A stretch of DNA of 6,895 nucleotides from an uncultured Clostridia bacterium (GCA_947630775.1 CANRIY010000083.1:1-6895), one strand, 5' to 3'. Shown: positions 1 through 4,887, numbered from the stretch's first letter. The notes: generated by a model not told the origin, from the letters alone. Made by a program: numbers and translations.

Positions 1-46
1 GGGCTGTGAGGGACGCCGCGACAGGAGGCGTGGCCTCGCCGACGGG

Positions 47-72
47 GTTGCGGCGGTCCCTGCCGCCGCAAC
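47..72. repeat. GC-rich perfect hairpin in the leading intergenic region
   Basis: A 10-bp perfect stem, GTTGCGGCGG (47-56) against CCGCCGCAAC (63-72), closes a 6-base loop. A smaller hairpin, GAGGC/GCCTC (25-29 and 33-37), lies just upstream. There is no T-tract after the stem, so it is not a classical terminator. A reading frame is open from position 2 to a TAA at 77-79, but its 25 codons (rich in Arg, Gly and Ala) resemble no protein I know and the hairpin sits inside it, so I do not call a gene. The hairpin probably belongs to the same kind of repeat island as those farther downstream. Confidence 0.5.
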
Positions 73-105
73 GAACTAAGGGGGTGGGGCGAGTTCCTAA
101 ATTAC

Positions 106-140
106 TGCGCGAAGCAAAACCGCGCTTTTGCGGCAGCGCA
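106..140. repeat. Nested imperfect stem-loop
   Basis: Outer arms TGCGC (106-110) and GCGCA (136-140) enclose inner arms GCAAAA (114-119) and TTTTGC (126-131), with short internal loops. It runs directly into the hairpin repeat that begins at 136. No coding potential is evident. Its role is unknown; it is probably part of a composite interspersed repeat. Confidence 0.45.
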
Positions 141-176
141 CCCCATTTGGCACCCTACGGGAGCCTTACTGTTGTG
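136..176 (+). repeat. Interspersed hairpin repeat, copy 1
   Basis: This 41-base segment matches 4718-4758 at 35 of 41 positions. Its core is a stem GGCACCC (149-155), loop TAC, GGGAGCC (159-165) with one A-A mismatch. In the second copy the C-G pair at the third stem position is replaced by a T-A pair, so pairing is kept while sequence changes. A more diverged relative with loop GAA occurs near 1015-1043. It does not code for protein and its function is unknown. Confidence 0.65.
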
Positions 177-230
177 TGAAACAGAACAGGGACGGGCGAA
201 CCGTTATTACAAGGCAGAAGAACTAACCCC

Positions 231-294
231 TCGCAAATTTCTTTGACCTTGATATGCTGCCCGCAGGGCATTCCAACCATAAAGAAATTTGCGA
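231..294 (+). promoter_or_regulatory. Long perfect inverted repeat in the leader of the nucleotidase gene
   Basis: TCGCAAATTTCTTT (231-244) is the exact reverse complement of AAAGAAATTTGCGA (281-294), giving a 14-bp AT-rich stem. The 36-base loop (245-280) holds its own hairpin TGCCC-GCA-GGGCA (258-270). The right arm ends only five bases before the AGGAGG ribosome-binding site of the downstream gene, so in mRNA this would be a stem standing next to the translation start. No T-run follows it, so it is not an intrinsic terminator. It could be a translational or mRNA-stability element, or another repeat unit. I match it to no known riboswitch class. Confidence 0.5.
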
Positions 295-299
295 AATTC

Positions 300-305
300 A
301 GGAGG
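300..305 (+). promoter_or_regulatory. Shine-Dalgarno site for the HAD nucleotidase
   Basis: AGGAGG lies five bases before the ATG at 311. It fixes the start at 311 rather than at the in-frame upstream start near 254, whose extra 19 residues would be encoded by the inverted-repeat leader and precede the conserved family N-terminus. Confidence 0.85.
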
Positions 306-310
306 CACTT

Positions 311-895
311 ATGAAAATCGCAGTCGATCTGGACGATACGTTGTCCGTCGTGGACCGCGTTACGCGGGCGAGCGGATACATCGAACGCTACAATCTCCCC
401 TTCAAACTCAAAGACGAGAACGCCCATGCGCTCGTCGAGGTCTTTGACTGGAAAGAAGAGGACGTTCTGAAATTCGTCCGCGAGGGGGGCATCACGGTTT
501 TCACGGACGCGGAAGCGCGCAAGGGAGCGCGGGAAGTGCTCACCGCCCTTCGGCAGGCGGGGCACGAGATCGTCGTGCTCACGGCCCGCCAGCGGGAGTG
601 GTTCGTCAACCCCGAAAAGGTCTCCCGCGACTGGCTGGAAAAGCGCCGCATGCCCTATGACGAGATCGTGGCGGACGTGCCCTTTTCCCAAAAGGGGAAA
701 TATTGCAAAGAAGCGGGGATCCCTGTCCTCATCGACGACAGCGTGACGACCTGTCTCGCCGCGCAGGAGCAGGGCGTGCATGCGATTCTGATGGTGGATA
801 AACACAACGTCTCCCGCGCCGCATCGATCCGCTATTCCGCCTCGAACTGGAAGCAGATCGCGGGCATTTTGAATGTACTGCTGCCCAATCTTTGA
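311..895 (+). CDS. HAD-superfamily 5'-nucleotidase-like phosphatase (NT5C/YqfW type)
   Basis: This 194-residue cytoplasmic protein has the complete HAD phosphohydrolase motif set. Motif I is DLDDT at residues 6-10, with D6 as expected nucleophile and D8 as general acid/base. Motif II is the Thr of LTAR (T91). Motif III is a Lys around 128-130, and motif IV is the Asp pair D142-D143 that binds Mg2+. The segment between motifs I and II forms a small helical cap. Size and motif spacing fit the 5'(3')-deoxyribonucleotidase/NT5C group, which includes the B. subtilis putative nucleotidase YqfW; these are expected to dephosphorylate nucleoside monophosphates, but the substrate here is inferred. The start at 311 follows a strong SD and coincides with the conserved beginning of the fold. 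There is no signal peptide or membrane segment. It appears monocistronic, with repeat islands on both sides. Another small phosphate monoester is possible as substrate. Confidence 0.9.
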   Translation: MKIAVDLDDTLSVVDRVTRASGYIERYNLPFKLKDENAHALVEVFDWKEEDVLKFVREGGITVFTDAEARKGAREVLTALRQAGHEIVVLTARQREWFVNPEKVSRDWLEKRRMPYDEIVADVPFSQKGKYCKEAGIPVLIDDSVTTCLAAQEQGVHAILMVDKHNVSRAASIRYSASNWKQIAGILNVLLPNL

Positions 896-936
896 TACCT
901 TGGCGCCCCTCCCGAGTAGAGAGAAGAAGCCATTCA

Positions 937-957
937 GCCCCCTCCCAAGGAGGGGGG
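937..957. repeat. Palindromic repeat fragment after the nucleotidase gene
   Basis: CCCCCTCC (938-945) and GGAGGGGG (949-956) form an 8-bp stem with a CAA loop, about 40 bases after the nucleotidase stop. The following TAGGGG resembles the flank of the inverted-orientation element at 4327-4378, so this may be a shortened member of that family in the same orientation. It lacks a T-tract and is therefore a poor intrinsic terminator, although the stem might still protect the 3' end of the message. Confidence 0.5.
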
Positions 958-1014
958 TAGGGGAGTGGGCAATGGTTCTAATTACGTCCGCCTTATTCTT
1001 GCCCATCCCTCGAG

Positions 1015-1043
1015 GGCACCCGAAGGGCGTGCCTTGTGCTGTG
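1015..1043 (+). repeat. Diverged hairpin-repeat relative
   Basis: GGCACCC (1015-1021), loop GAA, then GGGCGTGCC (1025-1033) form a stem with a bulged base, followed by a TTGTGCTGTG-like tail. The order and tail resemble the repeats at 136-176 and 4718-4758, but with a different loop and an extended right arm. I consider it a distant copy; the similarity is short and could be convergent. Confidence 0.35.
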
Positions 1044-1059
1044 GGTGGCACGGCTGTCC

Positions 1060-1088
1060 TTGCCGTGACGGAAGGGGTGTGACATAAT
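1060..1088 (+). promoter_or_regulatory. Candidate sigma-A promoter upstream of uvrA
   Basis: TTGCCG (1060-1065; 4 of 6 to the -35 consensus) is separated by 17 bases from CATAAT (1083-1088; 5 of 6 to the -10 consensus), and TG sits one base before the -10 as an extended -10. Transcription would begin near 1095 and give uvrA a leader of about 300 bases that passes through several hairpins. No LexA-type operator is visible. A small hairpin, CACGGC/GCCGTG (1049-1054 and 1062-1067), overlaps the -35. Confidence 0.35.
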
Positions 1089-1100
1089 TCGGAACGACAC

Positions 1101-1133
1101 CCCCTCAGTCGCGCAAAGGCAGCGCGCCAGCTC
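1101..1133 (+). repeat. Three-way-junction repeat, partial copy A
   Basis: This 33-base segment matches 4403-4435 at 31 of 33 positions, starting CCCCTCAGTC and including the first hairpin CGCGC (1110-1114) / GCGCG (1122-1126). After CAGCTC the expected second hairpin is absent. Instead an unrelated palindromic stretch follows (1135-1177), and a CCCCTCAAGGGGGAGCC-like piece near 1194-1209 may be the displaced remainder. It therefore looks like a copy that was interrupted or rearranged. Confidence 0.6.
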
Positions 1134-1134
1134 A

Positions 1135-1177
1135 GGCGGAAAAGGCTCCATAAATAGAATGGTCGCCTTTTCCCGCC
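1135..1177. repeat. Imperfect inverted repeat interrupting repeat copy A
   Basis: GGCGGAAAAGGC (1135-1146) pairs with GCCTTTTCCCGCC (1165-1177) apart from one extra base in the right arm. The loop between them contains TAGAAT, a -10-like hexamer with no matching -35. It sits where copy A should have its second hairpin, suggesting insertion of one palindrome into another. Confidence 0.5.
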
Positions 1178-1216
1178 ATCCCTAAGGAAGGACCCCTCAA
1201 GGGGGAGCCAAGGCCT

Positions 1217-1230
1217 ACCCCCTTTGGGGT
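1217..1230. repeat. Short GC-rich hairpin
   Basis: ACCCC (1217-1221), a CTTT loop and GGGGT (1226-1230) form a 5-bp stem, just downstream of another CCCC/GGGG hairpin near 1194-1205. These are part of the repeat island before uvrA. No function is apparent. Confidence 0.35.
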
Positions 1231-1233
1231 GGA

Positions 1234-1275
1234 GCAACGCGTCCTGCCAAGGATTGATAATCCTTGGCGCGTTGC
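1234..1275. repeat. Strong nested hairpin before uvrA
   Basis: GCAACGCG (1234-1241) pairs with CGCGTTGC (1268-1275), and inside it CCAAGGATT (1247-1255) pairs with AATCCTTGG (1259-1267). This gives 17 bp interrupted only by a 5-base bulge on the left side. The bulge region GCGTCCTGCC (1239-1248) is also exactly complementary to GGCAGGACGC (1316-1325), so two exclusive structures are possible. It lies about 125 bases before the uvrA start. It could be a regulatory leader structure or another repeat unit. Confidence 0.5.
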
Positions 1276-1314
1276 GACATGAGTGAGCGCATCAGAGGCG
1301 CGAACGGTGACCGA

Positions 1315-1356
1315 GGGCAGGACGCTACCTGCCCGAGACGGCTCCGCCGCAGGCGG
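1315..1356. repeat. Two adjacent hairpins in the uvrA leader
   Basis: GGGCAGG (1315-1321) pairs with CCTGCCC (1328-1334) around a 6-base loop, and CCGCC (1344-1348) pairs with GGCGG (1352-1356) around GCA. The first stem competes with the long-range pairing to 1239-1248. A G-run follows (1358-1364), 35 bases before the uvrA start and too far away to act as its Shine-Dalgarno site. Confidence 0.4.
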
Positions 1357-1398
1357 TGGGGGGGATGCTCCTTCGCCGCACAAACGAATCAACACATT

Positions 1399-4221
1399 AT
1401 GCAGGAAGAAATCTTTGTCCATGGCGCAAAAGCCAACAACTTAAAAAACATCGATGTGCATATCCCGCGCGGAAGTCTCACCGTCTTTACGGGGCTTTCG
1501 GGAAGCGGGAAGTCTACGCTCGCCTTCGACACCATCTTCGCCGAGGGCCAGCGCCGCTATATGGAGAGCCTCTCCTCGTACGCCCGCCAGTTCCTCGGCA
1601 TGATGGAAAAGCCCGACGTCGAGAGCATCGACGGGCTCTCCCCCGCGATCTCCATCGACCAAAAGACGACGAGCCACAACCCCCGCTCGACGGTGGGCAC
1701 CGTGACGGAGATCTACGATTATCTCCGTCTCCTTTTCGCGCGCGCGGGGACGCCGCACTGCCCCAACTGCGGCAGAGAGATCCGCCGCCAGACGGTGGAT
1801 GAGATCGCCGACCGCGTGACGGAACTCCCCGAAGGGAGCAAAATTTTGGTGAGCGCTCCCGTCATCCGCGGCAAGAAGGGAGAATATAAGAAGGAGCTTG
1901 CGGGCTTCCGCAAGAGCGGCTACGCGCGGGTCAAGATCGACGGGATCGTCTACGATCTGCAGGAGGAGATCTCGCTCGACAAGAACGTCAAGCACAACAT
2001 CTCCGTCGTCATCGACCGCCTGATCGTCAAAGAGGGCGTCTTAAAGCGGCTCACCGAGTCTCTCGAGACGGCATTGAAGCTCGCCGACGGGCTCGTCGTC
2101 ATCGACTGTGAGGGCACGGAGACCCTCTATTCCTCCCGCTATTCCTGTCCCGACTGCGGTATCTCCATCGAGGAGATCGAGCCGCGGCTCTTCTCTTTCA
2201 ATACGCCGTGGGGGGCATGTCCCGAATGCACGGGGCTGGGCTTCCGCCAGAGGGTGGATCCCGACCTCATCTGCCCCGACCGTACGAAGTCCCTCCGCGA
2301 AGGGGCGATCCGCATCAGCGGGTGGAATTTAGACAGTTCTACCGTCACGCAGATGTATCTTTCCGCCCTTTCGAAGCACTACCATTTTTCGATGGACGTG
2401 CCCGTCAAAGATCTTCCCGCGGGCGTGTTCGACCTGCTCATGTACGGCAACGGCGGGGAAAAGATCGACATGCACTATTCGACCCGTTCCTTTTCCTCCG
2501 AATATAAGAGCGCGTGGGAGGGGTTTGTCAACAATTTAGAGCGCAGGTATAATCAGACGGGTTCGGTCTCCGTCAAGTGGGATATTGAACGCTACATGCG
2601 CACCACGGACTGCCCCGCCTGCCACGGAAAGCGGTTGAAAAAGGAAGCTCTCGCCGTGACGGTGGGCGGGAAAAATATCGCCGAAGTCTGCGACATGCCC
2701 GTTGCGGGACTGTACCGCTTTTTGGAAGAACTCGAACTCACCAAGACCCAGCACGCCATCGCGGACGTCATCTTAAAGGAGATCAAGAGCCGCATCAACT
2801 TTTTGATCGGCGTGGGGCTCGAATATCTCACCCTCTCGAGGAGTGCGGCGACGCTCTCTGGCGGGGAGAGCCAGCGCATCCGTCTCGCCACGCAGATCGG
2901 TTCTGCGCTCACGGGCGTCCTCTACATTCTCGACGAGCCCTCGATCGGGCTCCACCAGAGGGACAACGCGCGGCTCCTGAATTCCCTCAAAGGGCTCAGG
3001 GACCTCGGAAATACCCTCATCGTCGTCGAGCACGACGAGGACACCATGCGGGCGGCGGATTACATCGTGGATATCGGCCCCAAGGCGGGCGTGCACGGGG
3101 GAGAAGTCATCGCATGCGGCACGGCGGAAGACATCATGGCGGAGCCCCGCTCCATCACGGGGGACTATCTCGCGGGGAGACGGAAGATCCCCGTTCCCGA
3201 AGTCAGAAAAAAGCCCGACGGGCGATGGTTCCGCGTGGAAAACTGCCGCCAAAACAATTTGAAAGGCATCACGGCGGAGATCCCCGCGGGGCTCATTACC
3301 GTCGTCACGGGGGTGAGCGGCTCGGGCAAGAGTTCGCTTGTCAACGAGATCATTCTGCCCATTCTGTCCAACAACCTGAACGGCTCCCGCCTGCCCACGG
3401 GGAACAGCGGGGAATGTTCGGGGCTCGAATATTTCGATAAAGTCATCGCGATCGACCAGTCTCCCATCGGACGCACGCCGCGGTCGAATCCCGCAACTTA
3501 TACGGGCGTGTTCGGCCCCATCCGCGAGCTGTTCGCGGCGACGCAGGACGCGAAGGCGCTCGGCTTCAAGGCGGGAAGGTTCTCCTTCAACGTCGCGGGC
3601 GGCAGGTGTGAAAACTGCGAGGGCGACGGGATCATGAAGATCGAAATGCACTTCCTTCCCGACGTCTACGTCCCCTGCGAGGTGTGCGGCGGGAAGCGCT
3701 ACAACCGCGAGACGCTCGAAGTCCGCTATAAGGGCAAGACGATCGCGGACGTCCTCGATATGACGGTGGAAGAGGCGTGCGACTTCTTCAAGGCCATTCC
3801 TTCCGTCTACAATAAGATCAAAACGCTCGACGAGGTGGGGCTCGGCTATATCAAGCTCGGGCAGAGCTCGACGACGCTCTCGGGCGGCGAGGCGCAGCGG
3901 GTCAAGCTCGCCACCGAGCTTTCGAAGCGCTCCACGGGCAAGACGTTCTATATTTTGGACGAGCCGACGACGGGGCTGCACAGCTACGATGTCGAAAAAC
4001 TCGTCAATATTTTATTGAAACTGCGCGAGGGCGGGAACACCGTGCTCGTCATCGAGCATAATCTGGATGTCGTGAAGATCGCCGACTACATCATCGATCT
4101 CGGTCCCGAGGGTGGCGACGGCGGCGGCGCGATCGTGACGACGGGCACCCCCGAAGAGGTCGCCAAGGTCGAAAAGAGCTATACGGGCCAATTTTTGAAA
4201 AAAGTTTTGGAAAAGGAGTGA
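1399..4221 (+). CDS. uvrA: Excinuclease ABC subunit A (UvrA)
   Basis: This is the damage-recognition ATPase of nucleotide excision repair, which works as a dimer and loads UvrB on damaged DNA. At 940 residues it is full length for the family. ABC half one has Walker A GLSGSGKST (32-40), signature LSGGESQR (486-493) and Walker B ending in D512-E513. Half two has Walker A GVSGSGKSS (638-646), signature LSGGEAQR (827-834) and Walker B ending in D854-E855. Zinc ligands are C250/C253/C274/C277 and C737/C740/C760/C763; an additional set, C121/C124 with C405/C408, matches the third zinc site of Gram-positive and thermophile UvrA, whereas the E. coli protein as I recall it lacks the first pair. The UvrB-binding and insertion regions lie between roughly 120 and 400. 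The ATG at 1399 is chosen because the conserved family N-terminus begins there; earlier in-frame starts (1264, 1279) translate repeat DNA. No clear Shine-Dalgarno precedes 1399. No uvrB is adjacent, and repeat islands flank both ends. Confidence 0.97.
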   Translation: MQEEIFVHGAKANNLKNIDVHIPRGSLTVFTGLSGSGKSTLAFDTIFAEGQRRYMESLSSYARQFLGMMEKPDVESIDGLSPAISIDQKTTSHNPRSTVGTVTEIYDYLRLLFARAGTPHCPNCGREIRRQTVDEIADRVTELPEGSKILVSAPVIRGKKGEYKKELAGFRKSGYARVKIDGIVYDLQEEISLDKNVKHNISVVIDRLIVKEGVLKRLTESLETALKLADGLVVIDCEGTETLYSSRYSCPDCGISIEEIEPRLFSFNTPWGACPECTGLGFRQRVDPDLICPDRTKSLREGAIRISGWNLDSSTVTQMYLSALSKHYHFSMDVPVKDLPAGVFDLLMYGNGGEKIDMHYSTRSFSSEYKSAWEGFVNNLERRYNQTGSVSVKWDIERYMRTTDCPACHGKRLKKEALAVTVGGKNIAEVCDMPVAGLYRFLEELELTKTQHAIADVILKEIKSRINFLIGVGLEYLTLSRSAATLSGGESQRIRLATQIGSALTGVLYILDEPSIGLHQRDNARLLNSLKGLRDLGNTLIVVEHDEDTMRAADYIVDIGPKAGVHGGEVIACGTAEDIMAEPRSITGDYLAGRRKIPVPEVRKKPDGRWFRVENCRQNNLKGITAEIPAGLITVVTGVSGSGKSSLVNEIILPILSNNLNGSRLPTGNSGECSGLEYFDKVIAIDQSPIGRTPRSNPATYTGVFGPIRELFAATQDAKALGFKAGRFSFNVAGGRCENCEGDGIMKIEMHFLPDVYVPCEVCGGKRYNRETLEVRYKGKTIADVLDMTVEEACDFFKAIPSVYNKIKTLDEVGLGYIKLGQSSTTLSGGEAQRVKLATELSKRSTGKTFYILDEPTTGLHSYDVEKLVNILLKLREGGNTVLVIEHNLDVVKIADYIIDLGPEGGDGGGAIVTTGTPEEVAKVEKSYTGQFLKKVLEKE

Positions 4222-4240
4222 CGGGGAGTCCAAATGCCCA

Positions 4241-4285
4241 CCTCAGTCACCTGCGGTGACAGCTCCTCCTAAGGAGGAGCCGAGG
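4241..4285 (+). repeat. Three-way-junction repeat, copy C
   Basis: This 45-base unit starts 20 bases after the uvrA stop. Outer arms CCTC (4241-4244) and GAGG (4282-4285) enclose two hairpins. The first is GTCACC-TGC-GGTGAC (4246-4260); the second is GCTCCTCC-TAA-GGAGGAGC (4262-4280). It shares the CCTCAGTC start and CAGCTCC junction with the copy at 4403-4457, while its stem sequences differ and remain paired. There is no T-tract, so it is not a standard terminator, though it could shape the 3' end of the uvrA message. Confidence 0.65.
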
Positions 4286-4326
4286 GGTAGCGGCGGCTCA
4301 GGATGACGCGGGGGGGAGCCAAGATT

Positions 4327-4378
4327 ACCCCCTTGCTTCCCCTCTTAGGGGAAGTACCCGCGAAGCGGGGGATAGGGT
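4327..4378 (-). repeat. Three-way-junction repeat, inverted copy E
   Basis: Read on the plus strand, the hairpin order is reversed relative to the neighbouring copies. CTTCCCCT (4336-4343), loop CTT, AGGGGAAG (4347-4354) comes first, then CCCGC-GAA-GCGGG (4357-4369). Short outer arms ACCC (4327-4330) and GGGT (4375-4378) close it. It therefore lies in opposite orientation to the copies at 4241 and 4403, between which it sits. Confidence 0.55.
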
Positions 4379-4402
4379 TCTCGGAAACTCGGCGTCAGAA
4401 AA

Positions 4403-4457
4403 CCCCTCAGTCGCGCAAAAGTAGCGCGCCAGCTCCCCTACAAGGGGAGCCAAGGGG
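4403..4457 (+). repeat. Three-way-junction repeat, copy B
   Basis: Outer arms CCCCT (4403-4407) and AGGGG (4453-4457) enclose hairpin one, CGCGC (4412-4416) / GCGCG (4424-4428), and hairpin two, GCTCCCCT (4432-4439) / AGGGGAGC (4443-4450) with an ACA loop. The first 33 bases match 1101-1133 at 31 positions. This is the most complete example of the repeat in the window. It encodes nothing recognisable. Confidence 0.7.
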
Positions 4458-4476
4458 CGACTCCGCTTCGCATAAA

Positions 4477-4615
4477 TTGTCATGTCGAGCGCAGTCGAGA
4501 CATCTCTTCCATATTTTACCGAGATTTCTCGACTCCGCTTCGCTCCGCTACTTCGCACTTCGTGCTCGTGCCGCCCTTGGTGCACAATAGAAGTGCGGGC
4601 GGGGCGAAATGACAA
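4477..4615. repeat. Palindromic element with TGTCAT terminal inverted repeats (MITE- or REP-like)
   Basis: The ends TTGTCATGTCG (4477-4487) and CGAAATGACAA (4605-4615) are inverted repeats matching at 10 of 11 positions. Inside, AGTCGAGACATCTC (4493-4506) pairs with GAGATTTCTCGACT (4521-4534) with one mismatch around a 14-base AT-rich loop. CGCACTTC (4554-4561) pairs perfectly with GAAGTGCG (4590-4597). The TGTCAT...TCGAG...GAGA style resembles short palindromic repeats I recall from many environmental bacterial genomes. No transposase or convincing target-site duplication is present, so any mobility would need an enzyme supplied elsewhere. Confidence 0.6.
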
Positions 4616-4656
4616 AACAGGAGCGCGTCCGCGGGGCGCCTTGTGCGGAGCGAGCG

Positions 4657-4683
4657 GGACGAGCAAAGAAATCGAGCGAAACA
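4657..4683 (+). repeat. 27-bp direct repeat, copy 1
   Basis: This stretch, beginning GGACGAGCAAAG and ending GAGCGAAACA, recurs exactly at 4847-4873, 190 bases downstream. Between the copies lie a GC hairpin, the second copy of the 41-base hairpin repeat, and two more hairpins. The pair could be the edges of a duplicated or inserted module. Confidence 0.75.
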
Positions 4684-4697
4684 GAATCACGGCGCGT

Positions 4698-4714
4698 GGC
4701 GGGGTCTCCCCGCC
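4698..4714. repeat. Perfect GC hairpin
   Basis: GGCGGGG (4698-4704) and CCCCGCC (4708-4714) form a 7-bp stem with a TCT loop. It is followed directly by the hairpin repeat at 4718, much as stem 106-140 precedes copy 1, so hairpin plus repeat may be one composite unit. Confidence 0.45.
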
Positions 4715-4717
4715 TAA

Positions 4718-4758
4718 GCGCACTCTATTTGGTACCCTACGGGAACCTTAATGTCGTG
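4718..4758 (+). repeat. Interspersed hairpin repeat, copy 2
   Basis: This matches 136-176 at 35 of 41 positions. The stem GGTACCC (4731-4737), loop TAC, GGGAACC (4741-4747) preserves pairing through a compensatory T-A for C-G exchange relative to copy 1. Both copies lie upstream of a plus-strand gene: 130-175 bases before the gene here and a comparable distance before the nucleotidase. Confidence 0.65.
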
Positions 4759-4807
4759 ACAAGCGTACGAGACAGTGACTCAATATCCCATACGTGTTAC
4801 ATTCCTC

Positions 4808-4847
4808 GCTCGCATTTATTTGCGAGCACGCGCCCCCAAAGGGCGCG
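4808..4847 (+). promoter_or_regulatory. Tandem hairpins in the aminotransferase leader
   Basis: GCTCGCA (4808-4814), loop TTTATT, TGCGAGC (4821-4827) is followed one base later by CGCGCCC (4829-4835), loop CCAAA, GGGCGCG (4841-4847). Both stems are 7 bp and perfect. No U-run follows, so they are not terminators. They lie just ahead of the second direct-repeat copy and the ribosome-binding site, where they could affect translation or message stability; this is inference. Confidence 0.45.
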
Positions 4848-4873
4848 GACGAGCAAAGAAATCGAGCGAAACA
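4847..4873 (+). repeat. 27-bp direct repeat, copy 2
   Basis: Exact duplicate of 4657-4683. It ends two bases before the Shine-Dalgarno site of the aminotransferase gene, so this repeat forms the immediate 5' leader of that message. Confidence 0.75.
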
Positions 4874-4875
4874 AA

Positions 4876-4882
4876 AAAGGAG
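4876..4882 (+). promoter_or_regulatory. Shine-Dalgarno site for the aminotransferase
   Basis: AAAGGAG lies five bases before the ATG at 4888. This decides the start: the same frame is open for 93 more codons upstream, but those codons are repeat DNA with no family resemblance. Confidence 0.85.
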
Positions 4883-4887
4883 CTTTT

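Noticed and set aside
1..79. C-terminal end of a gene entering from the left edge
   Set aside because: A frame is open from base 2 to the TAA at 77-79, but it is short, of unusual composition and contains perfect hairpins; there is no recognisable protein.
937..957. Intrinsic terminator for the nucleotidase gene
   Set aside because: The stem is good but no T-run follows on either strand.
873..1082. Possible small plus-strand protein of 69 residues
   Set aside because: It overlaps the end of the nucleotidase gene and is translated from palindromic repeats; there is no ribosome-binding site or recognisable domain.
155..1237. Long minus-strand open frame opposite the nucleotidase gene
   Set aside because: It lies antisense to a well-supported HAD gene, runs through repeat DNA at both ends, and its translation resembles no family. 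High GC makes long shadow frames common here.
1264..1398. N-terminal extension of UvrA from TTG 1264 or ATG 1279
   Set aside because: The extra residues are Arg/Gly-rich translations of hairpin repeats and precede the normal conserved UvrA N-terminus; neither start has a better SD.
2773..3981. 402-codon minus-strand open frame inside uvrA
   Set aside because: It is the codon-bias shadow of uvrA, which has every catalytic motif intact on the other strand.
4756..4786. Promoter GTGACA/CAATAT upstream of the aminotransferase
   Set aside because: The spacer is 19 bases and both hexamers are weak matches, so I do not call it.
4657..4873. CRISPR array
   Set aside because: Only two exact repeat copies, with a 163-base interval full of other repeats and no cas genes.
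4609..4887. 93-residue N-terminal extension of the aminotransferase
   Set aside because: It is translated from the direct repeats and hairpins; the strong SD and the family N-terminus both point to ATG 4888.
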